A stretch of DNA of 52,483 nucleotides from PALSA-1336 sp964592725 (GTDB lineage: Bacteria; Patescibacteriota; Doudnabacteria; UBA920): NCBI GenBank assembly GCA_964592725.1, contig CAZQFQ010000001.1, forward strand, positions 1 to 52,483, in the 5' to 3' direction. Both the position numbers and the translations under genes were made by a program. The stretch's first letter is position 1. Every line of letters starts with the position of its first letter. Shown one piece after another: positions 6,896 through 15,633 of the stretch. The notes beneath the pieces are model-generated. The model saw only the letters and a list, made by a program, of their open reading frames with translations, ran no database searches and was not told the origin of the DNA.

Positions 6896-7978
6896 TTATC
6901 TTGTTAGCACTTCTAACGTCTGCCGCGCGCACTTTTCCCAGCTAAAATTGGCCAGCCGCTCCTTGCCTTTAGCCCGCAAACTATCCGCCAAAGATTTATC
7001 AGTTAAAACTATTTTAACGGCTTTTGCAATGTCATCCGGATTTTTAGGATCAAAATATATTGCCGCGTCTCCGGCTACTTCCGGCATACTGGAAATATTT
7101 GATGCTGCCAAGGGCACGCCCTGGCTAAAAGCTTCCAGAATTTGCATGCCAAAACCTTCGTAAAAACTCGGCAAGACCAATAAATCGGCGTCTTTCAGTA
7201 AAGCAAAACGATCAGTATCCGAAACGTGATTAAGATATACTACGAACTCTTTATTTTGTTCAATTAACCGCAAAATTGATGCGAATTTCCATCCCGGCCT
7301 ACCCGCGACTACAAGCTTATGGGGTAAATCAGGGTTTTCTTTTTTTAACTTTCTAAAAGCGGCTATCAACCCTTCCAAATTTTTGCGCGGTTGAAGTGTT
7401 GATAAAAATAAAACATATTTATCGGGCAGACTTGCAGGGTGATTTGCTGATAAGCTGATTAGCTGATTAGCTGATTCATATCCATGATGAACCACAACCA
7501 CCTTGCTTTCGTCAACATTATAAAATTTTTCTAAATCCCTTTTTGTGCTTTCCGAAACCGCGATAATGGCTGCGGCATTTTTTACCGCGAATTTTGTGGA
7601 CCACTCCAAAAAGTTCCGCATAAACCAAGTAAAGCTGTCCGGAAAATAACGCCAGCCGATGTCGTGGATTGTGACAACCGATTTTTTTGGATGGAATAAC
7701 GGCAATGCCGAAGCCGGAATGAACAACACATCCACCGGATGAGTCAGCATTTCCCAGCTTATCCGAACTTGCGTCCAAAAAACCGGAAACGGAATAACTT
7801 TAACCGTGAAATTTTTGGGCAGTTGCGAAAACCAGCTTTCCGGCCGCGTCCGCAAATACAAAACGTAAGAATTTATTCTGTCAATTTCCGCCAAATGCAA
7901 AATTAACTGTTTGGCGTAATGTTCCACTCCGGTCTTTTGCGGATTGTTTGCCCTTTCGGCTTCAATACCGATTGTCAT
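6896..7978 (-). CDS. Glycosyltransferase family 4 (GT-B fold)
   Basis: This is a GT-B retaining glycosyltransferase, probably adding a mannose- or glucose-type residue to the surface glycan. The N-terminal acceptor domain starts MTIGIEAERA and contains KTGVEHYA. The C-terminal donor domain has FLSTLQPRKNLEGL and the E-x7-E block SFYEGFGMQILEAFSQG. I start at the ATG at 7978. The longer frame from a TTG at 8014 is rejected because that codon lies in the -35 box. The start is leaderless: a consensus -10 ends 7 nt before the ATG. An in-frame AGCTGATTAGC repeat (7444-7478) adds residues after HHGYES. Product sugar unknown. Confidence 0.92.
   Translation of the reverse strand: MTIGIEAERANNPQKTGVEHYAKQLILHLAEIDRINSYVLYLRTRPESWFSQLPKNFTVKVIPFPVFWTQVRISWEMLTHPVDVLFIPASALPLFHPKKSVVTIHDIGWRYFPDSFTWFMRNFLEWSTKFAVKNAAAIIAVSESTKRDLEKFYNVDESKVVVVHHGYESANQLISLSANHPASLPDKYVLFLSTLQPRKNLEGLIAAFRKLKKENPDLPHKLVVAGRPGWKFASILRLIEQNKEFVVYLNHVSDTDRFALLKDADLLVLPSFYEGFGMQILEAFSQGVPLAASNISSMPEVAGDAAIYFDPKNPDDIAKAVKIVLTDKSLADSLRAKGKERLANFSWEKCARQTLEVLTR
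7444..7478. repeat. AGCTGATTAGC repeat in frame in GT4 gene
   Basis: Four tandem GCTGAT(T/A)A units encode an insert with NQLISLSANH. The same unit fills the spacer downstream of rfbD and upstream of rfbA at 27237-27306, where it is part of an inverted repeat. Confidence 0.7.
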
Positions 7979-7985
7979 ACCCTGA

Positions 7986-8014
7986 ATTATAGCGGAATTA
8001 TCGCTCTTTACCAA
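7986..8014 (-). promoter_or_regulatory. Promoter of the GT4 gene, leaderless
   Basis: On the minus strand TTGGTA (8009-8014) and TATAAT (7986-7991) are 17 bp apart, and the ATG begins 7 nt after the -10. Transcription would start at or next to the A of the ATG. Confidence 0.75.
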
Positions 8015-8017
8015 ATT

Positions 8018-8049
8018 AAAACAGCCTCTTGGTTTGACAGGGCTGTTTT
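8018..8049. terminator. Terminator hairpin, probably for the 76-aa protein gene
   Basis: AAAACAGCC and GGCTGTTTT pair around a 14-nt loop. On the minus strand the stem is followed by TTTTAATTT, directly downstream of the gene ending at 8069. Confidence 0.7.
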
Positions 8050-8068
8050 AAAACCTATTTTAAAATTT

Positions 8069-8299
8069 CTATTTTTTGACCGCTTCTGTTTTTACAACAG
8101 GCTTAGCCGGGAGCTTTTTAACGCTTTTTTGCGTAAAAGTATGCGCCGGAAAAGAAATGGAGTCGATCTCGTCCTGGAGCACATTCCCGCTGGCAAAGGC
8201 ATAAACAATCCCTCCGGCTACCATTGAAATAATTACAATTATAAATAACGGCCAAAAAGAACCTAAATGCTTTAAGTCTTTTTTATTTTGGTTGCCCAT
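8069..8299 (-). CDS. Small single-pass membrane protein, 76 aa
   Basis: I do not recognise a family. The N-terminus is charged (MGNQNKKDLKHLG). Residues 14-35 form one hydrophobic helix (FWPLFIIVIISMVAGGIVYAF). The remaining 40 residues are polar and lysine-rich and presumably lie outside the membrane. It is followed by a terminator (8018-8049) and preceded by the nucleotidyltransferase gene on the same strand. It is one of several tiny membrane proteins in the window; a role in the envelope is only a guess from location. Confidence 0.75.
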   Translation of the reverse strand: MGNQNKKDLKHLGSFWPLFIIVIISMVAGGIVYAFASGNVLQDEIDSISFPAHTFTQKSVKKLPAKPVVKTEAVKK

Positions 8300-8359
8300 A
8301 TATTCATTTTAGTTTTTAATGTTTTATATATTATACCACGGAAATAGGGCAAATCAAAA

Positions 8360-8785
8360 TTATAAACTCTTAAAAAGGCTGCTCTTGTAAATTTTTGGGT
8401 AAAATGCTTTTAGCCTGATAACCTTAACCTGTAAACCGGCTTTTTTAAGCAGATTTTTTAGGTTACCAACATAAGCATGCTGATCATACCCTAAAGAAAT
8501 AATGTCCGGAAATTCCCTGGTTATGTGGGGAATGTGGCTTTTGATTGCTCCTAAAACCGCTTTATCCACAAGCTGACATTTTTTTATTAAGGCTAATCTT
8601 TGTTTTTCTGTTGACCGGGGCCTTGTACCCTTGATTCTTTTAACGTTAATGTCGCGCGCTACGGAGACAATCAAATAAGGTTTTTTTGATAATGCCCGCG
8701 CCTGCTTAAAAAAATTTAAATGCCCTTTGTGCAAAACATCAAAGGTGCCGAAGACCATTATGCGGGTTTTGGAGTCATAAGTCAT
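8360..8785 (-). CDS. Cytidylyltransferase-family nucleotidyltransferase, RibL-like (archaeal FAD synthase)
   Basis: The enzyme joins a nucleotide to a phosphorylated small molecule. It has the HxGH signature in FGTFDVLHKGHLNFF (residues 12-26), and RSTEKQR stands where related enzymes have the ISTT-type signature. VARDINVKRIKG and LGYDQHAY match, from memory, the archaeal FAD synthase RibL rather than glycerol-3-phosphate cytidylyltransferase. The 141-residue length also fits RibL. The window additionally holds an archaeal-type CTP-dependent riboflavin kinase-like protein (42861). That makes an FMN to FAD role attractive. Its position inside a glycan cluster instead allows a sugar- or glycerol-activating role. 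The substrate is therefore inference. Confidence 0.85.
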   Translation of the reverse strand: MTYDSKTRIMVFGTFDVLHKGHLNFFKQARALSKKPYLIVSVARDINVKRIKGTRPRSTEKQRLALIKKCQLVDKAVLGAIKSHIPHITREFPDIISLGYDQHAYVGNLKNLLKKAGLQVKVIRLKAFYPKIYKSSLFKSL

Positions 8786-8795
8786 GAGTTAGGAG

Positions 8796-10232
8796 TTAGG
8801 CGGCCTTAAACAGATTTTTTGCCAATTTTATTTCTTCCCTTCCGACGAAACCGGTTGCAAAAAGCATTAAAAAATAAACGGCCGCGCCAACCGGCAGAGT
8901 TATCAATAAACTATTATGGCGAATCGGCCACAAGACCAGACCCATGGCCAAAGCGGAAAATATCGGTTTATAAATGATATTCAAAAAATGAAAATTGGTA
9001 ATATTTTTGCGGACGAAATAGAAATAAAAAGTCCCCTGCAGGCTCTCCGAAACCACAGTCATAACCGCCGAAGCGCGGATGCCAAAACGCGGAATTAAAA
9101 TTAAATTTCCCACGGTGTTAACAATCACATTAATGCCGGTGATTAAAACCGCTTTTTTGGTCAGCTGGGAAATGACCAGCGAGTTTAACGGGATGTAAAC
9201 AAACAAAATAGCCGGCGCCCAAATTAAAATAGCCAACACCGGCGCGGACTCGGCGTAACCGGGGCCCGCGACCAGACCGATGAGTTTTGCCGATAAAATC
9301 ATTCCACCCGCGGCCATGGGCAAGGCGCCGGCCAGCATCAGCTTTAAATATTTTTCCAGATTTTCGCGAACTTCGTTTATGGCTTTTTTGGCCATGAGCC
9401 CGGAAAAAAACGGGAACAGGGTATAGGAAACAACCGACGGAAAAAATCCCAAAAGATCAAAAATTTTATACGCCGCGGTATACAAGCCGGTTTGGACATA
9501 GCCTTTTATGGCCGTAATTAATACTACATCTATCCGGTTATAAATGGCGGAAAAGCCCACCAGCAAAGCAAACGGCCAGCCCTGTTTTAAAATATTTTTT
9601 ATCAGATGGAAATCAAAACGGAAAATTGCTTTAAGAACCTGGGGGTTAGGGATGTATTTTTTTACAAACTGCCGGTATAAAATTAAATCTAAAATCCCAA
9701 AAATAACCTGGACCGAGGCCAAAAAAACAATATAACGGTGAAAAATTATGGCCGCGAAAATTACGCCGATGTTCACCAAGGAGTTTAAAAAATTTATCAA
9801 CGCGACTTTTTTCATTTCCTGAAACGCCGCCATAACCGAAAGGAACGGGTAAGTTAAAGCGTTCAGAACCATCCCCAAACCCGTAACGGCAATGGCTTCA
9901 AATACGACGGTGCCATAATTTCGAAAATACGCGATGACCACCAAAATCACATAAAGCAAAAGCGCGGCCAGGGTTTCAAAGGAAAAAAATTCTTGAAAAT
10001 ATTTTTTTGTATTCTCGGGGTCTTCACTGATTTTTTTGGTAATAAACTGCTGGATGCCAAAATCCACGACTGTGGAAAACAGCAGGACATAGGATAAAAC
10101 AAACTGATATTGCCCGCTCCCAAACGGCTTTAAATACCGAAAAAGCGCGAAATAAGCCAAAGCCAGCATCACCAAAGCCGCCACCCTAGAGGCCGTAAGC
10201 CAAAAAATATTTTTTGTTATATGGGAGCTCAT
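8796..10232 (-). CDS. Polysaccharide flippase, MOP superfamily (Wzx-like)
   Basis: This is a 478-residue inner-membrane protein with 12-14 predicted helices. The N-terminal part (NIFWLTASRVAALVMLALAYF, then SGQYQFVLSYVLLFSTVVDFGIQQ) is the typical start of oligosaccharide flippases, which move lipid-linked glycans across the membrane. The middle (YTAAYKIFDLLGFFPSVV) and PLNSLVISQLTKKA are further family blocks. It is the most upstream gene of the minus-strand polysaccharide cluster (2.6-10.2 kb), which also has the ligase-like protein and glycosyltransferases. Together these suggest a Wzx/Wzy-type export route. Confidence 0.92.
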   Translation of the reverse strand: MSSHITKNIFWLTASRVAALVMLALAYFALFRYLKPFGSGQYQFVLSYVLLFSTVVDFGIQQFITKKISEDPENTKKYFQEFFSFETLAALLLYVILVVIAYFRNYGTVVFEAIAVTGLGMVLNALTYPFLSVMAAFQEMKKVALINFLNSLVNIGVIFAAIIFHRYIVFLASVQVIFGILDLILYRQFVKKYIPNPQVLKAIFRFDFHLIKNILKQGWPFALLVGFSAIYNRIDVVLITAIKGYVQTGLYTAAYKIFDLLGFFPSVVSYTLFPFFSGLMAKKAINEVRENLEKYLKLMLAGALPMAAGGMILSAKLIGLVAGPGYAESAPVLAILIWAPAILFVYIPLNSLVISQLTKKAVLITGINVIVNTVGNLILIPRFGIRASAVMTVVSESLQGTFYFYFVRKNITNFHFLNIIYKPIFSALAMGLVLWPIRHNSLLITLPVGAAVYFLMLFATGFVGREEIKLAKNLFKAA

Positions 10233-10295
10233 TTGGCTTTATTTTATCAGAATTTTTTTATTTTGTCTTTTGTGCGAATTTTCTTGGGGTAAGTA

Positions 10296-10310
10296 TGTTA
10301 TAATTAAACT
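10296..10310 (+). promoter_or_regulatory. Extended -10 promoter with leaderless start
   Basis: TGTTATAAT (10296-10304) is an extended -10. The ATG follows 6 nt later, so the transcript would start at about the initiation codon. No good -35 is seen, which is usual with a TG-extended -10. Confidence 0.65.
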
Positions 10311-11789
10311 ATGATAAAAACAAAAATTATTTTTCTGATATCGCTTGCTTTCGCTATCGCGGCGCCAATGGCAAAGGCGGATAGTACAACAACGTCAACT
10401 TCCACGGTTTCAAATATTGCTGCATCAACATCCGCAAGCTCAATCTTAACACCCACATCAACGCCCTTGATAATATCAGGATCCTCAACTCAAGGAAGTG
10501 TCCTGGGGTTGCAGGCGCCGAGTGTGCCGCCGATTATCCAAGAGATAAATAACGCAAAAGTTTTGCTGGCCGGCATAACTTTAAACCACGCTTTGGTTCC
10601 GGTTTATAAAAATGTCAAAAACAAAAAAACCGGCAAGACCACGAAGATTATTTCCAAATACAATCTGGGCGACAAGGACATCGCGCTGGCTATTTTAGAT
10701 CCTTCCGATAACAATATTATTACTACAGTCGGCAGATTAAACGGAACCAGTATGGTTTTTCCGGATCCGGCCGTGAGCGTAAAGCTGACTTATTTTAACG
10801 GCGTCAACAGCAGGTTTGAAGTGGACAATCCGACAAACGGTACGGTACTGGCTTTAAAATACCTAATTAGCAATCCGGACTCGGGCAGTAAAGCCGCGAT
10901 TGAAAAAGGATTATCCCCGGCGGTTTATGTTCCCTATTCCCAAAATCTGGACACGCCCGGCGTTATCGCATACGGACAAAATTATTTAAACGGAGTTATT
11001 AATACCGTAACCCAGCAGCTTTACGGTCTGCCTTCACACGCCATTCCGGGCGAAACCATTACCCAGGCAGTGCCGCCGGCGTTTATTAAATCCCTGGTCT
11101 ATGCCGAACATAGCGATACGACTTCCATTTTAAACGGCAACGCGCAAGGCGCGCTCGATCAAATGAATATTTTGCTCGCGCTAAACGGGCCGGACACTTA
11201 TAAATACAGCGTCAGCAACGACGGCTACGCTTCTCGCGGCATCGCGCAATTTGTAAAATCAACTTATGAATCTTTAGTCCAGCGCCACCCCGAAGCGTTT
11301 TTAAATCCTGATTACGTGGCCGGGATGGAAGATCATGTAAATTCCATAAAGGCAATGTATTTGTTACTGGATGATTACGCCGGCGACGTGCGCATAAAAG
11401 CCGCGGCGGGCTTTGACCAGAGCCGCGTGTTTGATTACGGCGCCGCCTCGTACAACGGCGGCACCACGCGCGTTGCCAACGCCGTCAACGCTTTTGGCGA
11501 CGCCTGGAACGAGGATAAAAGTGCGGATATAAACGCGACCCAAACACAGGTTAACAGTTTAACGGCGCAAGTTAAAAATTTAAAGTCAAAAGTAAAAAAT
11601 GCCAAGGATAAGAAAACCAAAGCTTCTTATCAATCACAATTAACCTCGGCGCAAAGCCAGCTTGCTTCCTCATCCGCTCAACTCTCAACATTAAAATCCT
11701 CGGCCCTCAAAAGCGCCACAGTCAACTACCTGGCCAAAGTCTACAAAGTTATCCAATACTTCAACGAACAGCAGTTGGCGATGAAATAA
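10311..11789 (+). CDS. Secreted lysozyme-fold (transglycosylase-like) protein with coiled-coil tail
   Basis: A signal peptide (residues 1-23, ending AKA-DS) sends this protein out of the cytoplasm. A Ser/Thr-rich linker follows. The segment 255-395 resembles SLT-type lytic transglycosylases: a candidate catalytic glutamate E266 in VYAEHSD, then SRGIAQFVKSTYE (308-320), like the family's G-L-M-Q block. GAASYNGGTTRVANAV (377-392) is like its A-A-Y-N-x-G block. These enzymes cut the peptidoglycan glycan strand. Residues 408-470 form a heptad-rich coiled coil. The gene stands alone on the plus strand with a leaderless promoter and a strong terminator. The enzymatic role is inferred from short motifs only. 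Confidence 0.8.
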   Translation: MIKTKIIFLISLAFAIAAPMAKADSTTTSTSTVSNIAASTSASSILTPTSTPLIISGSSTQGSVLGLQAPSVPPIIQEINNAKVLLAGITLNHALVPVYKNVKNKKTGKTTKIISKYNLGDKDIALAILDPSDNNIITTVGRLNGTSMVFPDPAVSVKLTYFNGVNSRFEVDNPTNGTVLALKYLISNPDSGSKAAIEKGLSPAVYVPYSQNLDTPGVIAYGQNYLNGVINTVTQQLYGLPSHAIPGETITQAVPPAFIKSLVYAEHSDTTSILNGNAQGALDQMNILLALNGPDTYKYSVSNDGYASRGIAQFVKSTYESLVQRHPEAFLNPDYVAGMEDHVNSIKAMYLLLDDYAGDVRIKAAAGFDQSRVFDYGAASYNGGTTRVANAVNAFGDAWNEDKSADINATQTQVNSLTAQVKNLKSKVKNAKDKKTKASYQSQLTSAQSQLASSSAQLSTLKSSALKSATVNYLAKVYKVIQYFNEQQLAMK

Positions 11790-11803
11790 ATAGCATAAAC
11801 TAG

Positions 11804-11840
11804 ATAAAATCGGCGAGCCTGTTAGACTCGCCGATTTTAT
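11804..11840. terminator. Strong hairpin terminator
   Basis: ATAAAATCGGCGAG (11804-11817) and CTCGCCGATTTTAT (11827-11840) form a 14-bp stem with a 9-nt loop and T-rich 3' arm. It ends the plus-strand gene at 11789. It could also serve the convergent gene that ends at 11895, since both arms are A/T flanked. Confidence 0.85.
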
Positions 11841-11875
11841 CAAAAATTCATTTTCTCCTTTGTTTACAGACCTTT

Positions 11876-11891
11876 CCGAGGGTAACCCTCG
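11876..11891. repeat. Short palindrome CCGAGGGTAACCCTCG
   Basis: This is a 16-bp GAGGGTTACCCTC-type palindrome just past the 3' end of the repeat-protein gene. The same word occurs twice inside the dus gene at 52414-52452, where it is translated. Confidence 0.7.
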
Positions 11892-11894
11892 TAA

Positions 11895-13751
11895 TTACTG
11901 TGTTACGGCGTTGGCTTTGGCGTAGCTGGTAACTTCGGATTGGGGGAGGGTTATGACTTTTTTGAAGCTGTAGTGGGCGGCTTTAAACTGAGCCGCTGAT
12001 AATGCGTTGAGCTGGCCATTTTTTACAAGATAGACTGTGCCATCAGAATCGCCTTTAACCAACGTTCCATCGCGAGGCGGTACGGGCACGCCGGCAAACC
12101 ATTCCACAAAGACGGCGTTGCTGAAAACGTAATCCGGCGTTATGCCGCGCTGTTTGGCGACGAACGATGAAATGGCGTGAGTTGTCCCCTGCTTAAATTC
12201 ATAGAGCGGGCCGGTTTTGGAATCAACCGCAAAAAAAGTGTTATCTTTTGGCTGGGCATAAGCCGCGGTCGGCAGGGCGTCAATCTCATCAGAAGTAATC
12301 ACGCCGACCTGACTCTGCCGATAACCCTGGTTCTTAAAAATATCGGCAATGACCGCGTGCTTCAAACCATCCTGAACTAAATAAATTGTGCCGCTGCCTT
12401 TTGCTTCCACCAGACTGCCGTCTTTGGGAGGCACAAAACCGTTTTGGGTATAAGTAGCAATTTCCGCGTCAGGCACCAATACAATTTGTTTGTTTTTAAT
12501 TTTATTTTGCGCGAAAGTGTAGGAGCTGTACATTTCAATCTCTCCGTTCTGTACCAAGTAAACGGCCGGCTGGGTTTGGCCGCGGACAATGGTGCCGTCC
12601 TTGGGCGGCAGAACCGAACCGTCGGCAAATAATGAAGCATCGCCCGGGCTAACCGCTAAAGTTGATGAAGCCGATAAACCGCGCTGAGCAATTACAAAAG
12701 CCGAAGCCGGATGCTTAACCCCGTTTATAAAAACATAAGTCCGGCCGTCCGGCGTTTGGATAACCGTGTTGTCGGCCGGAGCGTAAACCGCGGCCGTGGG
12801 ATAATCGGCAAACTCATTCGGCGATATGGTAATTTTTGTTGACATATCCAAACCGCGGGCCTGCGCCACAAAACTAGGCACCAGCTCCTTGCTCCCGTCT
12901 TCTATAATATAAGTGTCGCCGCTGCCGGCTAAAGCCAAAAGCTGTCCGTTTTGATATTTAAACCACTCCTGGAAAAAATTCCAAAAATTATAATTGCCGT
13001 TAAACACGTGCGGCGTGTAGCGGTACAGCGCGGCCGTGGCGTTGTCGGCCAGCGTCACGTTTTCCTGCGCCGGAATATTATCATAGTCTCCCAAAGTATT
13101 ATCTAAAATAATTGTCTGCCCAACCTGGCTTACCGAACCGCTATAAGCCGGGCCCCTGCCGCCCGGGGTGGAAAAAGATTTCATAAGCGATTTGGCCGCG
13201 CCCAAATAACGGTTGCCGCTGCTGTCCAGGTTGCCGAACAGCTGGTAATAAAAACCCGGAAACAAATTCCAGCAGCCCACGTCATCGCCGCAGTTAAAAC
13301 CCATGGCGTGGTCTATGGCAGTCTGCTCGGCCTGCGGCGAACTGAACTGCTGGTCTATAAGACCTTCTTCCTTTTCCATTGTCACCAAAATCACCTGCGG
13401 GTTTAAGCCGGTAGATTGGGAAGCGTCCCAAATAAGCTGGGCGGCCGTGCGCAAATTAGGCAGATTCGGCTCGGGGTCGTCAAGCGCCCGCTTTAATAAA
13501 ATAGCGTTCGGTTCCTTGAGCTCAACCAGAAAACTTGGATCGGTATTGGCCAAAACCGAACCCTTAATTTGTAAAAATTTTTGGATGCCGGCCGCGCCGC
13601 CAAAAGTCTGCGTGTCTGAAAAAGCCGCGTCCGAAATCAGGTTGTTGGCGTTAAAAGCCGGATCAACCGCCTGGGCCGCGGAAAAAAGCGGAATGGAAAT
13701 TAAAACCGCCGCGCAAATAAATTTTAAAATTTTTGGTTTTAACATTTTCAA
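11895..13751 (-). CDS. Secreted protein: N-terminal enzyme-like domain plus six surface repeats
   Basis: A signal peptide covers residues 1-28. Residues 90-250 form one domain with QLIWDASQSTGLNP, VTMEKEEGLI, FNCGDDVGCWNLF and YRYTPHVFNGNYNFW. The repeated acidic EKEEG and glucosaminidase-like spacing suggest a peptidoglycan-active fold, but I cannot name the family. Residues 270-618 carry about six copies of a 60-65 residue repeat built around DGTLVK, YLVQNG and an aromatic F..Q.G segment. The same repeats end the subtilisin immediately upstream (13762-15633), with only 10 bp between the genes. The repeats probably bind the cell surface. The length of 618 residues is intact, with no frame break. 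Confidence 0.85.
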   Translation of the reverse strand: MKMLKPKILKFICAAVLISIPLFSAAQAVDPAFNANNLISDAAFSDTQTFGGAAGIQKFLQIKGSVLANTDPSFLVELKEPNAILLKRALDDPEPNLPNLRTAAQLIWDASQSTGLNPQVILVTMEKEEGLIDQQFSSPQAEQTAIDHAMGFNCGDDVGCWNLFPGFYYQLFGNLDSSGNRYLGAAKSLMKSFSTPGGRGPAYSGSVSQVGQTIILDNTLGDYDNIPAQENVTLADNATAALYRYTPHVFNGNYNFWNFFQEWFKYQNGQLLALAGSGDTYIIEDGSKELVPSFVAQARGLDMSTKITISPNEFADYPTAAVYAPADNTVIQTPDGRTYVFINGVKHPASAFVIAQRGLSASSTLAVSPGDASLFADGSVLPPKDGTIVRGQTQPAVYLVQNGEIEMYSSYTFAQNKIKNKQIVLVPDAEIATYTQNGFVPPKDGSLVEAKGSGTIYLVQDGLKHAVIADIFKNQGYRQSQVGVITSDEIDALPTAAYAQPKDNTFFAVDSKTGPLYEFKQGTTHAISSFVAKQRGITPDYVFSNAVFVEWFAGVPVPPRDGTLVKGDSDGTVYLVKNGQLNALSAAQFKAAHYSFKKVITLPQSEVTSYAKANAVTQ

Positions 13752-13761
13752 ATTAACCTAA

Positions 13762-15633
13762 TTACCTAATATACGCTTCCCCCTGGGGATATCCGGAAAT
13801 GTCGGCGGCGGCGACTTGCATTATCGGGAAAATTTCCAAATCGCGATTTACAAAAAATGCGTAATTAACCGGGTGTAAAACCTGGCCAATCACCCAGTAT
13901 ATGGTTTTGTTGCCGGCTGCTTTTACCAAGCTTCCGTCCGGCGGCGGCAGGAAGCTCCCCGTTGTCCAGGAATTAAGCTCCTCATAACTTAAAGTGTTAA
14001 CATTTTTAAAACTAAAACCGCGCTGCAAAAATACCTGCAAGGTCACCGGCAATTTTTGTCCGTTTTGAATAATGTAAACCGCGGGGCTTTGGTCAAACTT
14101 CACCAAAGTCCCGTCAATTGGCGTAACGTAAGCTCCTTCGGGATAACTCGCCAATTGGTCCGAAAGCGCGCTTTGTACGGTGCTGGTGGAAAAGCGCTGG
14201 TTAAAAACAAACGGGGAAACAAGGCGCTTTTGGCCGCCTAAAATTTCATAAATAGCTCCGTCCAAATCCGTTACCTTAACCAAATCCCCTTCGCTAAAAT
14301 CCTGGGAAATCGCGGTCTGCAGACTGTTTACTACGTTAATCCGTCCCGCGCCTAAAAGGCCGCGGCAAGATGAACCTCCGCACTGGGTGAGATTTAAATC
14401 GTCAATCGGATCGGCGGTATTAAGTATGCGGTCGCGGATTTGGATATTTGTCGCCGTAGGGTATAAAGATTTAATCAGGGCCGCCTGACCCACAACAAAC
14501 GGCACGGCCAAAGATGTCCCGGAACCGTAAGCGTAAGAATTCGGGGCTGATTTTTGCGTTAACGGATCAAAATTTATGGTGGAAAGAATTCTTTTGCCGG
14601 GCGCGTCAACGTCTATGCAATTTTTACCATAGTTGGAAAAGTCCGCCTTTAAATCATTTTGGTCGGTGGCGGCCACTCCGATGACCATATTGTAATTATT
14701 ATCGTCGCAGACCGGAAAAACGGGATTGTCATCCAAGTCTTCGCCGGTGGCCGCAACGTCATTACCCGCGGCCGCCACAATAACCACATTTTTATTAAAA
14801 GCGTAAGTTACGGCGTCAGCCAAAGCCGTGTCATGGCCAAATCCCGCCCCGCCCACGCTTAAATTTATAAACTGAGCGCCGTGGTCCACGGCCCAGACTA
14901 TGGCCTGCGCCAAAGTCGCCGCATCTCCCTTGCCGGTTGAATCCAGAGCCTTAATTGGCATAATCGAAATTTGCCAATTGGTTCCGGCTATACCGATGCC
15001 GTTGTTGGCCGTTGCCCCCAAAATTCCGGCAACCATGGTGCCGTGGCCGTTGTCGTCGGAATCCGAACCCACTAAAATAGCCTGTTTACTGACAAAATTA
15101 TACCCGGCGACATAATTGATGGATTTTAAATCCTGGTGCGTGGCGTCAACTCCGGTATCAATCAAGGCAACAATATTACTTTTACTGCCCGTGGTTTTTT
15201 GCCAGGCGTCAACAAAGCCGGCTTTGGCCAGGCCCCACTGCTTGTCTATATTTTGAGGATCCACGGTAAAACCCGGATCGTTTAAAACAATTCCCGCCGC
15301 CGCGATTTTCTGATCGTTTTCCAAGTACGCAAAATCGCCGCTCAAATAATTTTGCAAAAAACTTAACGAATCCGCCGACTCAAAACTGTAAACATTCTGA
15401 AACTGCGCGGTTTTGTTTCCGGCAAAAAGACGGTTAATGTTCAAGCCAACCGTTGAAAGCCGGCCGTAATATTTTGCGGCAGAGAGCTTGATTGTATAGC
15501 TTTGATTGGTTTGAGCCGATGTTTTTGCTAAAACCGGCGCCGGACAATATGCCGCTAAAAAAGATAAAACCAGCAGTATAGCGGCCGCTTTAATTCTAAG
15601 CTTCAATAAAATTTTGTAAATTCTTTTTATCAT
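13762..15633 (-). CDS. Secreted subtilisin-like (S8) serine protease with C-terminal surface repeats
   Basis: This is an exported subtilase. Residues 12-36 are a signal helix, and 40-125 look like an inhibitor-type propeptide. The catalytic triad is complete: D159 in ALIDTGVDATHQD, H197 in DDNGHGTMVAGIL and S374 in SGTSLAVPFV. The oxyanion Asn lies in AAAGNDV. Residues 445-623 are three copies of the DGTLVK/YIIQNGQ repeat that also makes up most of the next gene. This points to a shared anchoring surface for the two proteins. The gene overlaps the upstream polyprenyl-sugar synthase gene by one base, so the three are probably co-transcribed. Substrates may be the neighbouring secreted proteins, which is inference. 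Confidence 0.95.
   Translation of the reverse strand: MIKRIYKILLKLRIKAAAILLVLSFLAAYCPAPVLAKTSAQTNQSYTIKLSAAKYYGRLSTVGLNINRLFAGNKTAQFQNVYSFESADSLSFLQNYLSGDFAYLENDQKIAAAGIVLNDPGFTVDPQNIDKQWGLAKAGFVDAWQKTTGSKSNIVALIDTGVDATHQDLKSINYVAGYNFVSKQAILVGSDSDDNGHGTMVAGILGATANNGIGIAGTNWQISIMPIKALDSTGKGDAATLAQAIVWAVDHGAQFINLSVGGAGFGHDTALADAVTYAFNKNVVIVAAAGNDVAATGEDLDDNPVFPVCDDNNYNMVIGVAATDQNDLKADFSNYGKNCIDVDAPGKRILSTINFDPLTQKSAPNSYAYGSGTSLAVPFVVGQAALIKSLYPTATNIQIRDRILNTADPIDDLNLTQCGGSSCRGLLGAGRINVVNSLQTAISQDFSEGDLVKVTDLDGAIYEILGGQKRLVSPFVFNQRFSTSTVQSALSDQLASYPEGAYVTPIDGTLVKFDQSPAVYIIQNGQKLPVTLQVFLQRGFSFKNVNTLSYEELNSWTTGSFLPPPDGSLVKAAGNKTIYWVIGQVLHPVNYAFFVNRDLEIFPIMQVAAADISGYPQGEAYIR

Noticed and set aside
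7979..8014. Longer N-terminus of the GT4 protein starting at a TTG at 8014
   Set aside because: The TTG is part of the TTGGTA -35 box, and a consensus -10 lies between it and the ATG at 7978, so it would not be transcribed.
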